Shown here piece after piece: positions 46,412-57,954 of a stretch of DNA of 64,000 nt. Numbering within the stretch: position 1 is the stretch's first letter; each line of letters starts with the position of its first letter. Made by a program: the position numbers and the translations under genes. Source of the stretch: Salvator merianae (taxonomy: Eukaryota; Chordata; Lepidosauria; Squamata; Teiidae); assembly GCA_003586115.2 (NCBI GenBank), contig QVOM02000034.1, forward strand, positions 145,390,650 to 145,454,649. The letters are read 5' to 3'. The notes below the pieces were generated by a model. It saw only the letters and a list, made by a program, of their open reading frames with translations. It did not search any database and had not been told where the DNA came from.

Positions 46412-48766
46412 GTCAATGCACATACGCTAAAATGGAAACTGATTGGATATTTGAATATAATTATTATTGGGTAGTTTATACATTTTAATTTTGAATATTG
46501 TAAGTTGCTTATATACTGTTGTACTATTATTATAACTTATAATCTACGTTCTTTCAGGTTGATATATTACTAGTAGAGATGCACCAACGGGAGACACTGG
46601 GGTTCATTTCACATTAAATTAACAAACTGGCTTAGACTGCTTTGATGACGTACCCAGAAACTTTATTGCAGCCAGTTGGTTTGTGCCCAGCTTTGCAGTG
46701 ATTCATGAGGGAGCTGGGTCAGTGGTTCTGGGGAGAATGATATGGGCCTTACTGGCAAGGGGACATGAGAAGTCAGGGGCACAAGGTAACAGAAGTGTGG
46801 TGACGGGCATAAGGTGGTGCGTAAATGTGGTGGTGGCAGGGGGAGTGCTTTTGCCTGTTCATGATGCTTTTGCAACCATGTCATTAACTTTTACAGTTTC
46901 AAAAGTAAAGGATCCTTAAGGGCATATATGTGACTTTTGCAGCTGTAAAGGCCACCACTGGCTGTAAAATTGTATGAACAGGTCCCTGAGTGCTTGCAAG
47001 AAAGAAGTGCTTCCTGCCCCAGTCACCTTGGCCCCCATCACCTTACAGTCCTTTTCTGTCACATCCTCCTCTTGCTAATAAGAGCTGGCTTGTATCCCTG
47101 TCACCTAGTGTCTTTCTTAGTGATCTTTAAATGGCCACAAAAGCTGGAAAGTCCAAGGTGGCCATTTTATGTGACCTCAATAATCTGGGTCAATGAAGCT
47201 GGTGAGATTCCATTTGTGATTGAGTCTAACCTAAAGTTTAAGTCTAGGCTTAAGTTGAGGGCAAGCCTGGAAAACCACACTGTTTCAAGTTTACTTCCAT
47301 ACCCCTAATAACTAGTGCAGCCTGATCTACTTACTGAAACAAGTAAAGAAGACATTACATAGCTATCTATATTGTACTAGTTGTTCTTGACTGCTGGAAT
47401 ATTTGGATTATCTTCCATCCTTACACGGCAAAGATTCTACCCAAATATTTACTCTAGCTTGTATTTTTTATGTATGTGTTTTAAGGTCTTCTTGCTTAAT
47501 TGAAATAAAGATAGGTTTTATATTTATTTGATTCATAAAATTATGTTATCAATTACACATTATTATTTAGGTCAGTCAAGTTTATTGATTAGTCAAGTAA
47601 CCATATCTAAAGAGCTGAAAATATTACATAGGATTTATTTGTTATACTTAAAACAAAATGAAACAAAAAACCCTTACATTTCTTGTAGTTGTAAAATTCT
47701 GTATTTTTCCCTTTTTGCTTAAGTTATTAATAAAGGTGTTTTTATAGATTGTTTATTTTTCATAATAAAATGTCTAAATTGTACAAACACACACATGGAT
47801 AAATATGCATTTGAAATAAATTTCCAAGCATGCTTGCCTTAAAAGAAACCATTGTTAGGGCAATGAACCAAAATCACCTTGCTTCTCACAGATTTATATT
47901 CGTAATAAGCCTTAGCATACATAGGAGATACAAATAGTAATTCAACATGTGCATTCACCGTAAGAACCATGACAACATTGTTATAAAGGATACAGTACTA
48001 AACAGACATTTTATGAAATAATACTTAACTCTATTTTTTGCCATATAGCCCATCTTTTTTTTTTCCAAAATAACTTTTCCTAAAATCACTTTGTGTCCTA
48101 TTTTTTTTTATTTATTTATCTTTTCTAAATGTTTCTTAGCAAATTATAAGTGCATTTTATTTAACTCCTCCACCCATGTTGGTCCAAAAATAGATTTCTT
48201 GTTATTATGGAATTAGTGCAATCAAAACTTTTCATTAGTACTCTGACTAATTGTGAACACTTGTTGTCTTTGTGAAAACTCAGTCCTTGTTTTGTTAAAA
48301 AAAAACAACTTCTTTTACTAGATATTCCTCTGATCATCAGTCAGAAAATCTATCACAGTAATATTTAGATTTAGAAACACTTTTTATATATCTTATTATT
48401 GGGGAAGCAGTCAGTCATCCAGAGGTCACCCAGCTTGAAACCCCATCAGGAGAGGCAAGCAGTGAATGGAAAATCCTGCTCTTTGCATGCCTCTTTGAAT
48501 AATACATCTCCAAGCTAGTGGAGATGTATTCCGAATCTAGAAGGGCAGAATTCTGTCTGCCTGTGCAGGCCTACACTGGGGAAAGGTCATTATGGGACTG
48601 TAGAAAGACCAACTTAAGGGTATCAGAAAACACAATTCTAAGAAGGAGAAACATTTTAGGTGCTACTATTAATTAAACTGAATGGTATGTGAGGCAAGAA
48701 AAATATGCTCTTGATTTGAACTTTACTTATGGTAGCCACATGGACACATCCATTGGCTGTCTTGGC
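46412..48766. other. AT-rich, no recognised gene
   Basis: A 112-codon frame at 46970-47308 has no recognisable domain. 47500-48400 is very A/T-rich with T-runs. Confidence 0.45.
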
Positions 48767-48769
48767 AAT

Positions 48770-48988
48770 GTCTGTATCTGCACACATTAAAAAAAAAAGG
48801 CTCAAAAGTAGCTAAGAGATGGTAGCATGCAGATTCTAGTGTTCCCATCTCACCTCTAATTTGCATTAAAAGTCATAGAAATCATTCTACAAGTGCATTT
48901 TCTAGACTTTAATATGCATTAAGGAACTAGTATGAGACACCTCTAAGCTATTTCTGAGCCACTTTTCTTACTGTGTGTGGATGCTGTC
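48770..48988. mobile_element. Family A MITE, 219 bp, AAT target duplication
   Basis: Left end GTCTGTATCTGCACAC; complement of the right end GACAGCATCCACACAC. The arms share GGCTCAAAAGTAGCTAAGAG against GGCTCAGAAATAGCTTAGAG. AAT flanks both sides (48767-48769, 48989-48991). Confidence 0.8.
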
Positions 48989-49349
48989 AATAATATGGAA
49001 GAGTTTGCCCATGTCTTTGGAAAACAACCTTCCTCCAGAGATACCCCAAACAAATACCATAGATGTTTAGTGGATTTTTTTCCCCTTTGTTCTCTCTTTG
49101 GATACAGTCATGTACTTTGTTTTAATTTTTATCTTTTTAAAAAAAGGATTTTATGCTTTTGATCTGTCTATTTTTCTTGTGTTTATTCTTGTTCACTTCC
49201 CTGATAGGTATGTAATAGGGTGATACATCTTTGAGCTGCAACATCTCCAGAATAGTATGTATGTTGGTTAATGATATAAATAAACCGTTTTCTTTTTTTT
49301 TCTTTTTTTAAGAATATTAATATAGTAGGCATAGTTTCTTATTTTTGTT

Positions 49350-50720
49350 TATCTGGACCCATTTCAACCTGATTGCAGACTTGGATATAGAAATGTAACT
49401 GCACTGACTACTCTGACTGAAGACAGGAGATGGATGGGGGAGTGTTTCCTGTCCTATCTCCAAAGTGACACCAGAAAGCAGTCATGGAGCATTTTTGTTT
49501 GACACCCTGGGAACTGACTTGTGGGGCATCTTAGTGGCTGATCTTATCTCCCATACTTTTTAACATTTATATGAAGCCACTAGAAACAGACAACAAGATA
49601 GCTCAGTATTTCAGCGACACCCAGATCTATCTCTCCATTCTTTCTAATTCAAGAAAGGCATTTCAGGTGCTTGACTCTTGCCTTGAGGTAGTAATGGACT
49701 GGTCGTGGATCAGCTGTGGTCCTTCCTGGACAGACAGTGTTTGGCAAGAGCAATCTATGCTCTGAAACATTGAAACATACTCAACTTTCTGACTTCAATT
49801 GCCCTATGAGGACAGGGCACAGCCTGATCAAAGGAGAGGGTCAGATGGGAAGTTGGACTACCAGACTATAATGTAGGTGTTAGAAGTTAGAAAACTCCTG
49901 TGAAACAGAAGGACAAAAGCTCCTTTTCTCTTCAAGATGTTTCTGAAGCTGCAAATAGTATGGTATGCAACAACAAGACTTTGTGTGAAGATTGCTAGCC
50001 AGATGCACATCACAGACATCTTAGGAGAAATTGAACTGGTTGTCAATTTGCTACCAAGCCAAACTGATGGTATTAACTCTGACTTAACAATGCCCTAAAT
50101 GACTTGGGTCCCTTACAGAACTGCTATGCATTAAGACCTACTAGAGGGGACCTCTTTTCAGTGCAACCATTTTCAGAAGCTGAAGGGGTGGGGACCTGTG
50201 ATAGGTCCTTCTCTATGATGGGTCACATTCTGTGGAATGGTCTCCAGTAGTGTATCAATCACTATCACTTTGTAAGTGGAAAAGTGATTGGTGAAGATGC
50301 ACATCGTTACTTGCACTTTTGGCTGATGAAGCATTTTTTCTAGGTACTGTACAATTTTTGGATGCATCTTCCATCATTGTAGAAGGCACCCATGGGTGAA
50401 TCTTCACTTGCTTTTTTTCCATTTGTGGCAGAAAGAGACACACTGCAATGACTGTGCAGCCTCAGCAAAGGGTGTGATTGCCATGAGAGGCATTTTTCCG
50501 CTATGGGTACAATTTCCTATCCTAGGTGAAAAAAACCCTCAATTGTCATGTCAGTGGATATTTGGAAGCATCTCAACAATTATGGCATTTTTTCTAGGGT
50601 GTCTGCTCTTATTTCTAGACATAGCCTCTAGTTGGTTTTAGTGTCTATTTTTATTCATTTGTTGTAACCTACCCTCAGACTTTATGGTGTAGGACAGTGT
50701 AGAGATGTAATCAATCAATC
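49350..50720 (+). pseudogene. L2-clade LINE with a 240-bp insertion
   Basis: The plus strand starts LDPFQPDCRLGYRNVTALTT, the L2 reverse transcriptase block (GFRPGYGTETAL in better copies). It continues with decayed IYMKPLE, ISAT(P/D)TQIYLSI and TLALR-like blocks and a CYQAK-like block, and ends GTAACCTACCCTCAGAC and GATGTAATCAATCAATC. Many stops. The segment 50345-50584 interrupts the C-terminal coding part and is flanked by a 14-bp direct repeat. Confidence 0.75.
50345..50584. mobile_element. 240-bp insertion in the L2 copy, 14-bp duplication
   Basis: GCATTTTTTCTAGG occurs exactly at 50331-50344 and again at 50585-50598, on either side of sequence that does not resemble L2. This looks like a retrotransposon-type target duplication. 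The insert has no clear polymerase III boxes or poly(A), so its class is unknown. Confidence 0.5.
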
Positions 50721-50783
50721 AGTCAATGTTTTAATTAATGGTGAGCGTTATCAAGGAGGGATTTCCAGAAGTAATTTATCTTA

Positions 50784-51005
50784 GGTTCGATTCACACGCA
50801 GTTAGAAACAACAACAAAAAAGAAACAAAGAAAAGCTCCTCAGTAGCTTAGAGATGGTTTAGAGAGGTTTTGCAGGTAGGATAGTTTGCATGCCTATCTA
50901 CCCTCTTCCAGATTATGCTAGACTAGAAGTAGTAGATTAGAGATGGGCTGAGAACACATCCCACACTCATTTGAGACACTTTTATTACTACATGTGAATG
51001 CAGCC
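50784..51005. mobile_element. Family A MITE, 222 bp, TTA target duplication
   Basis: Left end GGTTCGATTCACACGCAG; complement of the right end GGCTGCATTCACATGTAG. Interior pair AGTAGCTTAGAGATGG / TAGATTAGAGATGGGC. TTA flanks both sides (50781-50783, 51006-51008). Confidence 0.78.
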
Positions 51006-51008
51006 TTA

Positions 51009-52334
51009 GCCTCAAACAGCTTCATAAAGAGTTTTTAGTGAACAAATAAATTAAAAATCAAAGCCAACTGTTTGCATCGTATCATTAGGACTTAGTTCAG
51101 TACCTATAAGTTTGAAGTAGATTTTGATTGTGAAAAAAATCCAGGTGTAAAGACACCTGGTGCATTATGAGATTAAAATATTTCAGATTTTTAAAAAATA
51201 TGTGTGCATTTAAATAACATAAAACCTTAATGCCAAAGAAATGAAAATGCAGAAAAGATTAATCACTGAAACACTTTTAGAACTTCAATTTCTAAAATTT
51301 GGCTTCAAAGTTGGGGGGGGGGGGAAACCCAGCCAGAAATGCTACAGTCTGCGATACCATATACCATATATCATAATGCCAAAAAAATGTTACCCCAGGG
51401 AAGATGAGGTAGATAAAAAGAAAGTAAACTTAAGAAAATACTGCACTGAACCAAACTAAAAAAGGTTCCAGATGTTGATACAATTGGTATTTATAGCAGG
51501 AGTTTCATTCCAGAGCTTCATTAATAATCCAGCTAAAGGCCATGCTGTTAATTAAATTTGTATATGGGACTAAGTTGGTGACTGCTGCATGCTACCCTCA
51601 GTAAGCATACTTGTGCTGATTTGGATAACATGTACACGAAAGTCTAATTCAGGAAAGTGTATTTTAAAAACAAATCTGGCCACTACGCTGAACAATTTAT
51701 TTATGTTTAATAACTCTGTCTTTGAAGATGATGTCCCTATATCTACAGTGATGAACATATCAGAACTGTAGGAAATTAGAAGTGTATTGAATGACGCCAG
51801 CCCTAAATTTGTCCATTGCATGAAATAGCTGTCCTAAAGGGGGAAAATTGTTTGGGATTTATCTTGTCATATGCTGATCATTTTGCATTTTTCTGATTTT
51901 TGCCATATCAGGAGAATAGGATGTTTGCCATTTACACAGGTTGCTCATTAGAACAAAGTCACCTTTCCCTGGCTGATTTTCACCCTGCTATGTAATGAGT
52001 CCAACCAAAAACAAAGGTTACCCTGATTAGACAGAATAAAATAAACAGAGCATTTTCAACATCTGTGATGATTATTCCTCAATAGATAGTCCAGATGTCA
52101 TCCAGACAACCTCCTATCATTGACAGCCAGCAAAAGCTAGAAGAAACATGAAACCACAAGTCTACTATTTTCCAGTCCAAATCAATCTTGAAAATGGGCA
52201 GTTTTAAAACTGCCACTTAAGTAGTTTTAATTATTTCACCTTTCAAAACTCCACATATAAATTATTAAATACTTCCAAACTAACTTAGCAGGTGACCAAG
52301 GCCTGGCTTCTTTCTTTCCTGTTTTTGGTTGCAG
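51009..52334. other. AT-rich, no recognised gene
   Basis: A G-run at about 51314-51324. Otherwise short frames only. Confidence 0.45.
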
Positions 52335-52414
52335 ACTACCTGCAGCCCCCTGTGGGAGTGACTCGTACTGGTGATAGGCTGCCAGGTTCTCTGAAATATT
52401 CACCCATCAGTCAG
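52335..52414 (+). CDS. Candidate internal exon, 80 bp, unknown gene
   Basis: A strong acceptor context, TTTCCTGTTTTTGGTTGCAG, precedes 52335, and a consensus donor, CAG/GTGAGT, follows 52414. Of three frames only one is open; it needs one base from a previous exon, then gives YLQPPVGVTRTGDRLPGSLK and YSPISQ, ending on a whole codon. The peptide is Pro/Gly/Ser-rich, like a disordered cytoplasmic or linker segment. I do not recognise the gene, and no partner exon was found in the window. This is the best host-exon candidate seen. Confidence 0.42.
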
Positions 52415-53391
52415 GTGAGTTATTATGAAATTTACTTTCACCAACATCTCCCCAAAGCCATCTTTACAATCTTGCAAGGTTTGTGTCATGAGTATTTAAG
52501 AAAATGTTTATTTACCTATTATTGTCATCAACACAGCAGGCTCCTGGGCCCAAAGTCAGACAACAAAAGGAATCAACATAAGTTGTTTTTAGTGGTGCTG
52601 TCCTGACTTAAACATAGTCTGTTTTGTATTTTCATCCAGTTTTTACTTATGTCTTTAACTAGCCTCTTTGCCTCTTTCTGCATGATGCCTATTATTCCAT
52701 GAAAAAGATCGAAGGGTGTCTGGTAGCAAGAGACAAGGGGCATCTACATTGCAGTGGCCAACACTGGCCAGCAATTTTGCAGGCTGAGAACGAAAGTCTC
52801 CAAATTTTCTGTCCAGTCTTTTTATAGTTAGATGTTCAGAAGCAATGCTCTTCCCTGGTGAAATGATGCTGAACTCCATGTGCCTAGTACACCAGCCCAG
52901 CCACATATTGCTGTCCACACAGGAGTAGGAGGGTTAACCTACCACTGGGGGATGTCTGGAAGATGATATCAAAGTGGGGGTCCAGGGATGCTCCAATGCC
53001 ATGTCCCATGCAGCACATCCACAGGAATCATGTCCCACAGCCCTATGTAGATCCTGCCTGAGTCGCCCTGTGAAAAAATTATCTGTGGTCATAAATACCA
53101 CTCCTTGAGACAGCTAGAACTTGACAATGGTGACTGTCCCATATTGTCTGCCCCACTGTAACACCACGTGCTTCGGACCTCCATTTAGGCACATGCAGGC
53201 ACCTGATGAAATAGTAGATTGATAGATTAGGAGACATCAATCTTTCACTCACAGCCCTGGGTACTAGGGCAAGCATCATTTACTTTGGTGGGCGTGTTAT
53301 GCTTTAAAAATGGTGACACGACATCCAAAGCCACCTGTAGCACTCATGTGGTAAGTGGAGACACAGTCAGAATCTATCTTCCAATCACTGT
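52415..53391. other. No recognised gene
   Basis: GCATCTACATTGCAGTGGCC near 52741 and CTGTCCACACAGGAG near 52912 hint at another inverted-repeat element, boundaries unclear. Confidence 0.4.
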
Positions 53392-53746
53392 TAGAGATGC
53401 CCACAGACACACAAAAAATCACATGTTCTTTTCACTATTGAGTAAAACTTTGTTTTGTTGTCAAAAAGCTTAATTGGAAAACTGGGTTTTCACATTCATT
53501 TTCACACTTTTTTCAACAGCGAAATAGTTTTTCCTATTGAAAGAACCTCTTTAATGGGCAAAGCAAAAAGAAAACACAAATGTTCAATCAAATTTTTCAT
53601 CTTTGCAAGCAGGAGGCTGCTTCATTTCAACTGAAGTTTTTGATATGCAATAAACCCTACATTTTTGTTTCAATGCAAATACTCATGAATATGAATTTCC
53701 AATCGAATTCATGAATGTGAATTCAATTGGATTTTGCACATCTCTA
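53392..53746. mobile_element. hAT-type MITE, 355 bp, reverse orientation
   Basis: Left end TAGAGATGCCCACAGAC; complement of the right end TAGAGATGTGCAAAATCC. Flanked by ATCACTGT (53384-53391) and TTCACTGC (53747-53754), 6 of 8 matching. The reverse complement aligns with 27344-27699 (AGCCTCCTGCTTGCAAA). Confidence 0.82.
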
Positions 53747-54103
53747 TTCACTGCTCTGCTTGCAGTCCACATGTTGTGTACACAAAATCTTCAGAGTATC
53801 AGGGAGACACCATTCTATTCCATTAACCACCAGCTGTCCATTCTAATCTGAATTCTGTAGAATTAATGCTTACACTGTGTATCTGACTAGTTTAATAGTC
53901 ACCCAATCACTCAAAGAATGCACATGAAGGTAGGCTGCCACTGCAGAATGACAAGCACATAGGTCATAGAAAGCATACTAAAAAAATCAATACCCGACAT
54001 AAGTTCATCACTAACATACCAAGTTCTGTCTAGTATCATATGACCATAGCAACCCTTCCAGCAGATTATTCCTGCCTGCTTGTCCATTACCAAAGTGTTG
54101 CAG

Positions 54104-54640
54104 TTCATAAGAACATAAGAGGAGACCTGTTGGGTTGGGCAACAGCCCATCTAGTCCAGTATCTTCTCTGGGCATTCTTAAGAAGAAGACAAAGACAAAA
54201 CCTTCACCTGTTCTCAACTCCCTGTAAATGGCCTTTAGAGGCATCCTGTATGTCTCACCAACCTCGAGGCAATATCTAGGTATCCATTCTAGTAGCCGTT
54301 GTTACACCTGTTCTCCATGAATTAGTCTAACCCTTTCTTAAAGCAATCCAGGCTGGTTGCTATCACCACCTCTTCTGGAAGTAAATTCCATAGACTGCTT
54401 ACTGTCTGGGTGGAAAAATGCTTCCCCTTGTCAGTCTCTGGTTGAAAAAATACTCTGCATTGTCAGTCCTAACTCTTATAATCACACTGAATACTTTAAT
54501 GCCATCAGTAAACTTTGCTGTCTTACTACTTACCCCCATTTTTAGATCATTTATGAATAAATTAAAAAGCAGGGGTCCTAATACTGAACCTTGCAGGACC
54601 CCACTTCTCACCTCATTCCACTCAAAGTCCCTATGAACTT
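54104..54640 (-). pseudogene. CR1-like LINE with internal deletion, minus strand
   Basis: Starts on the plus strand with CATAAGAACATAAGAGG, the reversed TTCTTATG tail. The reverse strand then reads back through the 3' UTR and SRTEYFFNQRL-like C-terminus, and jumps to FTDGIKVFSV and LGPLLFNLFINDL of the reverse transcriptase core. About 450 bp of coding sequence between the FADD-type motif and the C-terminus, present at 16760-17400, is missing. One catalytic Asp position reads Thr-Asp-Gly. Non-functional. Confidence 0.8.
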
Positions 54641-57600
54641 GGACATCCATGCTGCTAGACACCAAGAGTGGTACCAACACAGACACAGTGGGGATTAAAA
54701 CCCATGGCACCTCCACCTGATGAACCCAAGGCATGTCAAGATCCAAGAATGATATTGGAAAGGCTGACATCACAAATAGAATATGGGGGGGGGGGAACTC
54801 TCTGTCTTTAACTTTCTGTTTACTGGGAAACAAACAGCTTTAATTATTGTGTCATGTTTTGACATCACCACAATGATGTCGTAAAACTTCTACATTTCCT
54901 AAGTCCTCATTTCTTTAAAATCTGAATTCAGTGCATACTTCACATTATGTGTGGTTTCCATGGCAGCCCCAAAAGTTTCTCAGAACTGAGTTGTTGGAAG
55001 GCCAACTTATGACACTTCTGATATAATCAGGATGAACATATGAGACATTTTAGGACATTGCCTCATATTGACAAGGTTATGATATAGAATGACATTGACT
55101 TTCAGGATGAAAAGGTAAGTTTGAACAAGTCCTGTACTGGCATGTGAAACATTTCTAGTATGGTTTTCATTATAAACCTTAGCACAATGCATAATAATTA
55201 CAGTAAAAAAAAAAATGTTAGTAAGAGGAAAAATAATGTATGTAATAAGAAAGCAGAAGAGGAATAATACAGCAAAATAATATGTGAGTAATAAAACTGC
55301 AGAATAAAAAAAAGAAAAAGTCAAAATCATTCATCGTGGGATTTATATACATATTCACGAGTCTAGACCAATGCATCTATCCTGATTTGATATCAACCAA
55401 AATTGTGCTATGAAGAACATAGAACACTCCTTATGGAGGCAGCTATTAAGACCATAACCCCAAATAAATCACAACAGACACAAGATCTGAATAGAAAAGG
55501 GCCATTTATTAAATATCTGCAGTGATGAAACTGCTGTAGGTGAATGCATTTCCAAAGAAACTGACAGATGGTAATCCATGCCCAAGTTATTTTACTTTGC
55601 TCTTGTAGTAGATGTTGGGGTATTTATGGAGGTAATGGCTACAATAGCAGTCCTGCTCAAGGCTATTCAGCTGGGTTGTGAACTCTGCTGCTCCATCACT
55701 GCATTACCATTATGTGAACTTTTCTTATTAGAAATTTTGCAGAATTACATCAGGATTTTGAAATACTTCAATTAGAATGACTCATACTAGGGATAACAAA
55801 AGAAAGGATGGAATGTGGTGTTTTTCTAATTGAGCTGTTTTCAATGACTTGCAGAATGAAGGGGCTACATACTCAATTAACACTAACTACAGAACAAAGA
55901 ACAAAGAAAGGAATGAAAAATGAATCCTCATGAGAAAAGGAATCTAAGCATGCGGCTTAGCACTGTCGTTAATGTGCCACGCACTTATTATCTATCTTCC
56001 CTTTGACCTGACACAGGTAAGTAAAATATGAATGAAACGTCATTTGTTCAATAGAGGAAATAGTGTTGAATATTAAATGTGTACCTTTGAAACCTGGCTT
56101 TCATATGCTAGCAGTCTAATACTGATAATTTGCTTGAAGAAAAATTTGCTTGTAGAACTTTATATAATTTGCATTTATTCCAAAATGATGACTAAATTGT
56201 GGAAACCTGCCAGCACTTTCCAAATTGTCAGCTTATTTCATGAGTTTTGTAAGGGTTTTCATTCTTTGTTTTGTTTTCTAGTTGTTTTTTTTTAAAAAAA
56301 ATTAAATGCCACAATGTCATGTGCTTTTGAAAAGAAGCCCAACATGATCAAAATCAATTTGAGTAATTTTTTCACCTAATCATGCAGACTCTATTTAGCA
56401 TTCAGGAAATATGCCTGATAAGTCCCTGGAAGAGTTGGGAGGGGGTGTCTTAAAGAGTTCTCCAAACTGCCCATGCTGGTTTTCAAAATGAGCTTGCTGT
56501 GCCGATTAAATAACTGATTGCTTCCGCTCAGGCTTTGCCTTTGCCTTCTCTGTGTGCCTTTCAATAAGTTTCTTTCCATAATGAGATGTACAGCTGAATA
56601 AAGCCATCTTTCTTATTATACTTTTTATCACACTTTCTATTCAGCACAAACCTGTGGCTTTGCTATCAGTTTTGACACAGTGATTCTCAACAGTGTCCTA
56701 CGAGAAAGGCAGGCAAAATGTCAATTGAAAAACAAGAAATGGAACAGACATGGTGGAAATGGTCCAGAGGGGTGAGGATTCTGTTCCTTCTTGTTTCTTG
56801 CAAGAATAAAGCCAATAAGACATTCTCCCCATCTCCTTATAATGTCTGTAATAAGTTATTTACATCTATTTAGGATAGGAAATTGCACCATGAAGTCAAT
56901 GAAACTGCTGTCAGGGCTGCACTTAGGAAAATAGGTACCTAGTCTTACAGAGAAGAAAATCACTAGTTGACTTAGCTCGATGCTATCTATACCAGTGCTC
57001 CAAACATTTGTTGGACTGTGGAATCATGTGGTATTCTGCAAAAATGGTTTGAGTGCCTTTACAATGTGGCTGCTATGAAGCATAGAACAGAACTTAAAAG
57101 CTCTGGCTAGCAGTAGGAATGGAAGATGTCCAAACAGACAGCATTTTGAGAAACAAAATTTTCTGCAGAAGCTGCAGAGCAAGGATAAACTATTCAGAGC
57201 AAAAACAGGAAGAACAGCAAAGAGTGAGAAGAAAAAAGGTAAACTATCACACTACGTTCAGGCACATTTTTGAATATCAGGTAAGGTCCTCCTGATAGAC
57301 ATATCTGTACTGATGTAGAAAGCTGTGGTTTGCAATCTGATCCCTATGTGTTGGGATCTATGGGCCTTTGGGCACTTCTGTGTGGTATTCCAGGACAGAG
57401 TGAGATGCTATGTACCAGAACAAACAAGCCATCCCAAGCTGTGATGGGTTGCCAGTAGAGAAGTAAAAAGATGTCCATATTTGAATAGCATGTTCTGACC
57501 CCAGATAACATTCTCTTCACTAACTATGAGATTTTTTTTCTATATATTAACAGACAGAATCAGATATAGATTGATATCATACATGGCCCTCTTTCTCCAG

Positions 57601-57784
57601 TTTATATTGCAGCTGTAGCAATTTCCCTCCAATCCTACAGCTGTGCTTCAGCAGTGACTTATTCACTATAATACTGAGGTGATTGTTTTCCTTTTCTGCT
57701 GAAGATGAAGAGTCTCCTGCAGCTTCTTTACTCAATCATGAGAAAGCATGTGATAACTTGGTTGCAGAAACTCAGTGGGTTGCT
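54641..57784. other. AT-rich, no recognised gene
   Basis: Contains G-run and A-run low-complexity patches (about 54785, 55205, 56285). Frames are all under 80 codons. No transposon boundaries recognised. Confidence 0.45.
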
Positions 57785-57925
57785 ATGTACCAGTCACTGT
57801 TTCTCAGCCTAATCTATTTCACAGGATTGTTGTCTAGATACAGTGGAGGACAGTAGCTGTGTTGGCTGTGTTGATCTCTTGCTAATAACAGGAAAAGAAA
57901 AGTGGGATAAAAATACAAAGTACAA
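57785..57925 (+). mobile_element. Core-SINE/MIR-like fragment
   Basis: CCAGTCACTGTTTCTCAGCC, then TAATCTATTTCACAGG, ATTGTTGT and GTGGGATAAAAATACAAAG: the same order of blocks as reptile MIR-like SINEs and related to 26690-26815. Confidence 0.55.
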
Positions 57926-57954
57926 TGCACTGTACTATCCTATCAATGTATAAA

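Noticed and set aside
55855..56016. Possible exon between GACTTGCAG and CACAG/GTAAGT
   Set aside because: All three forward frames contain stops.
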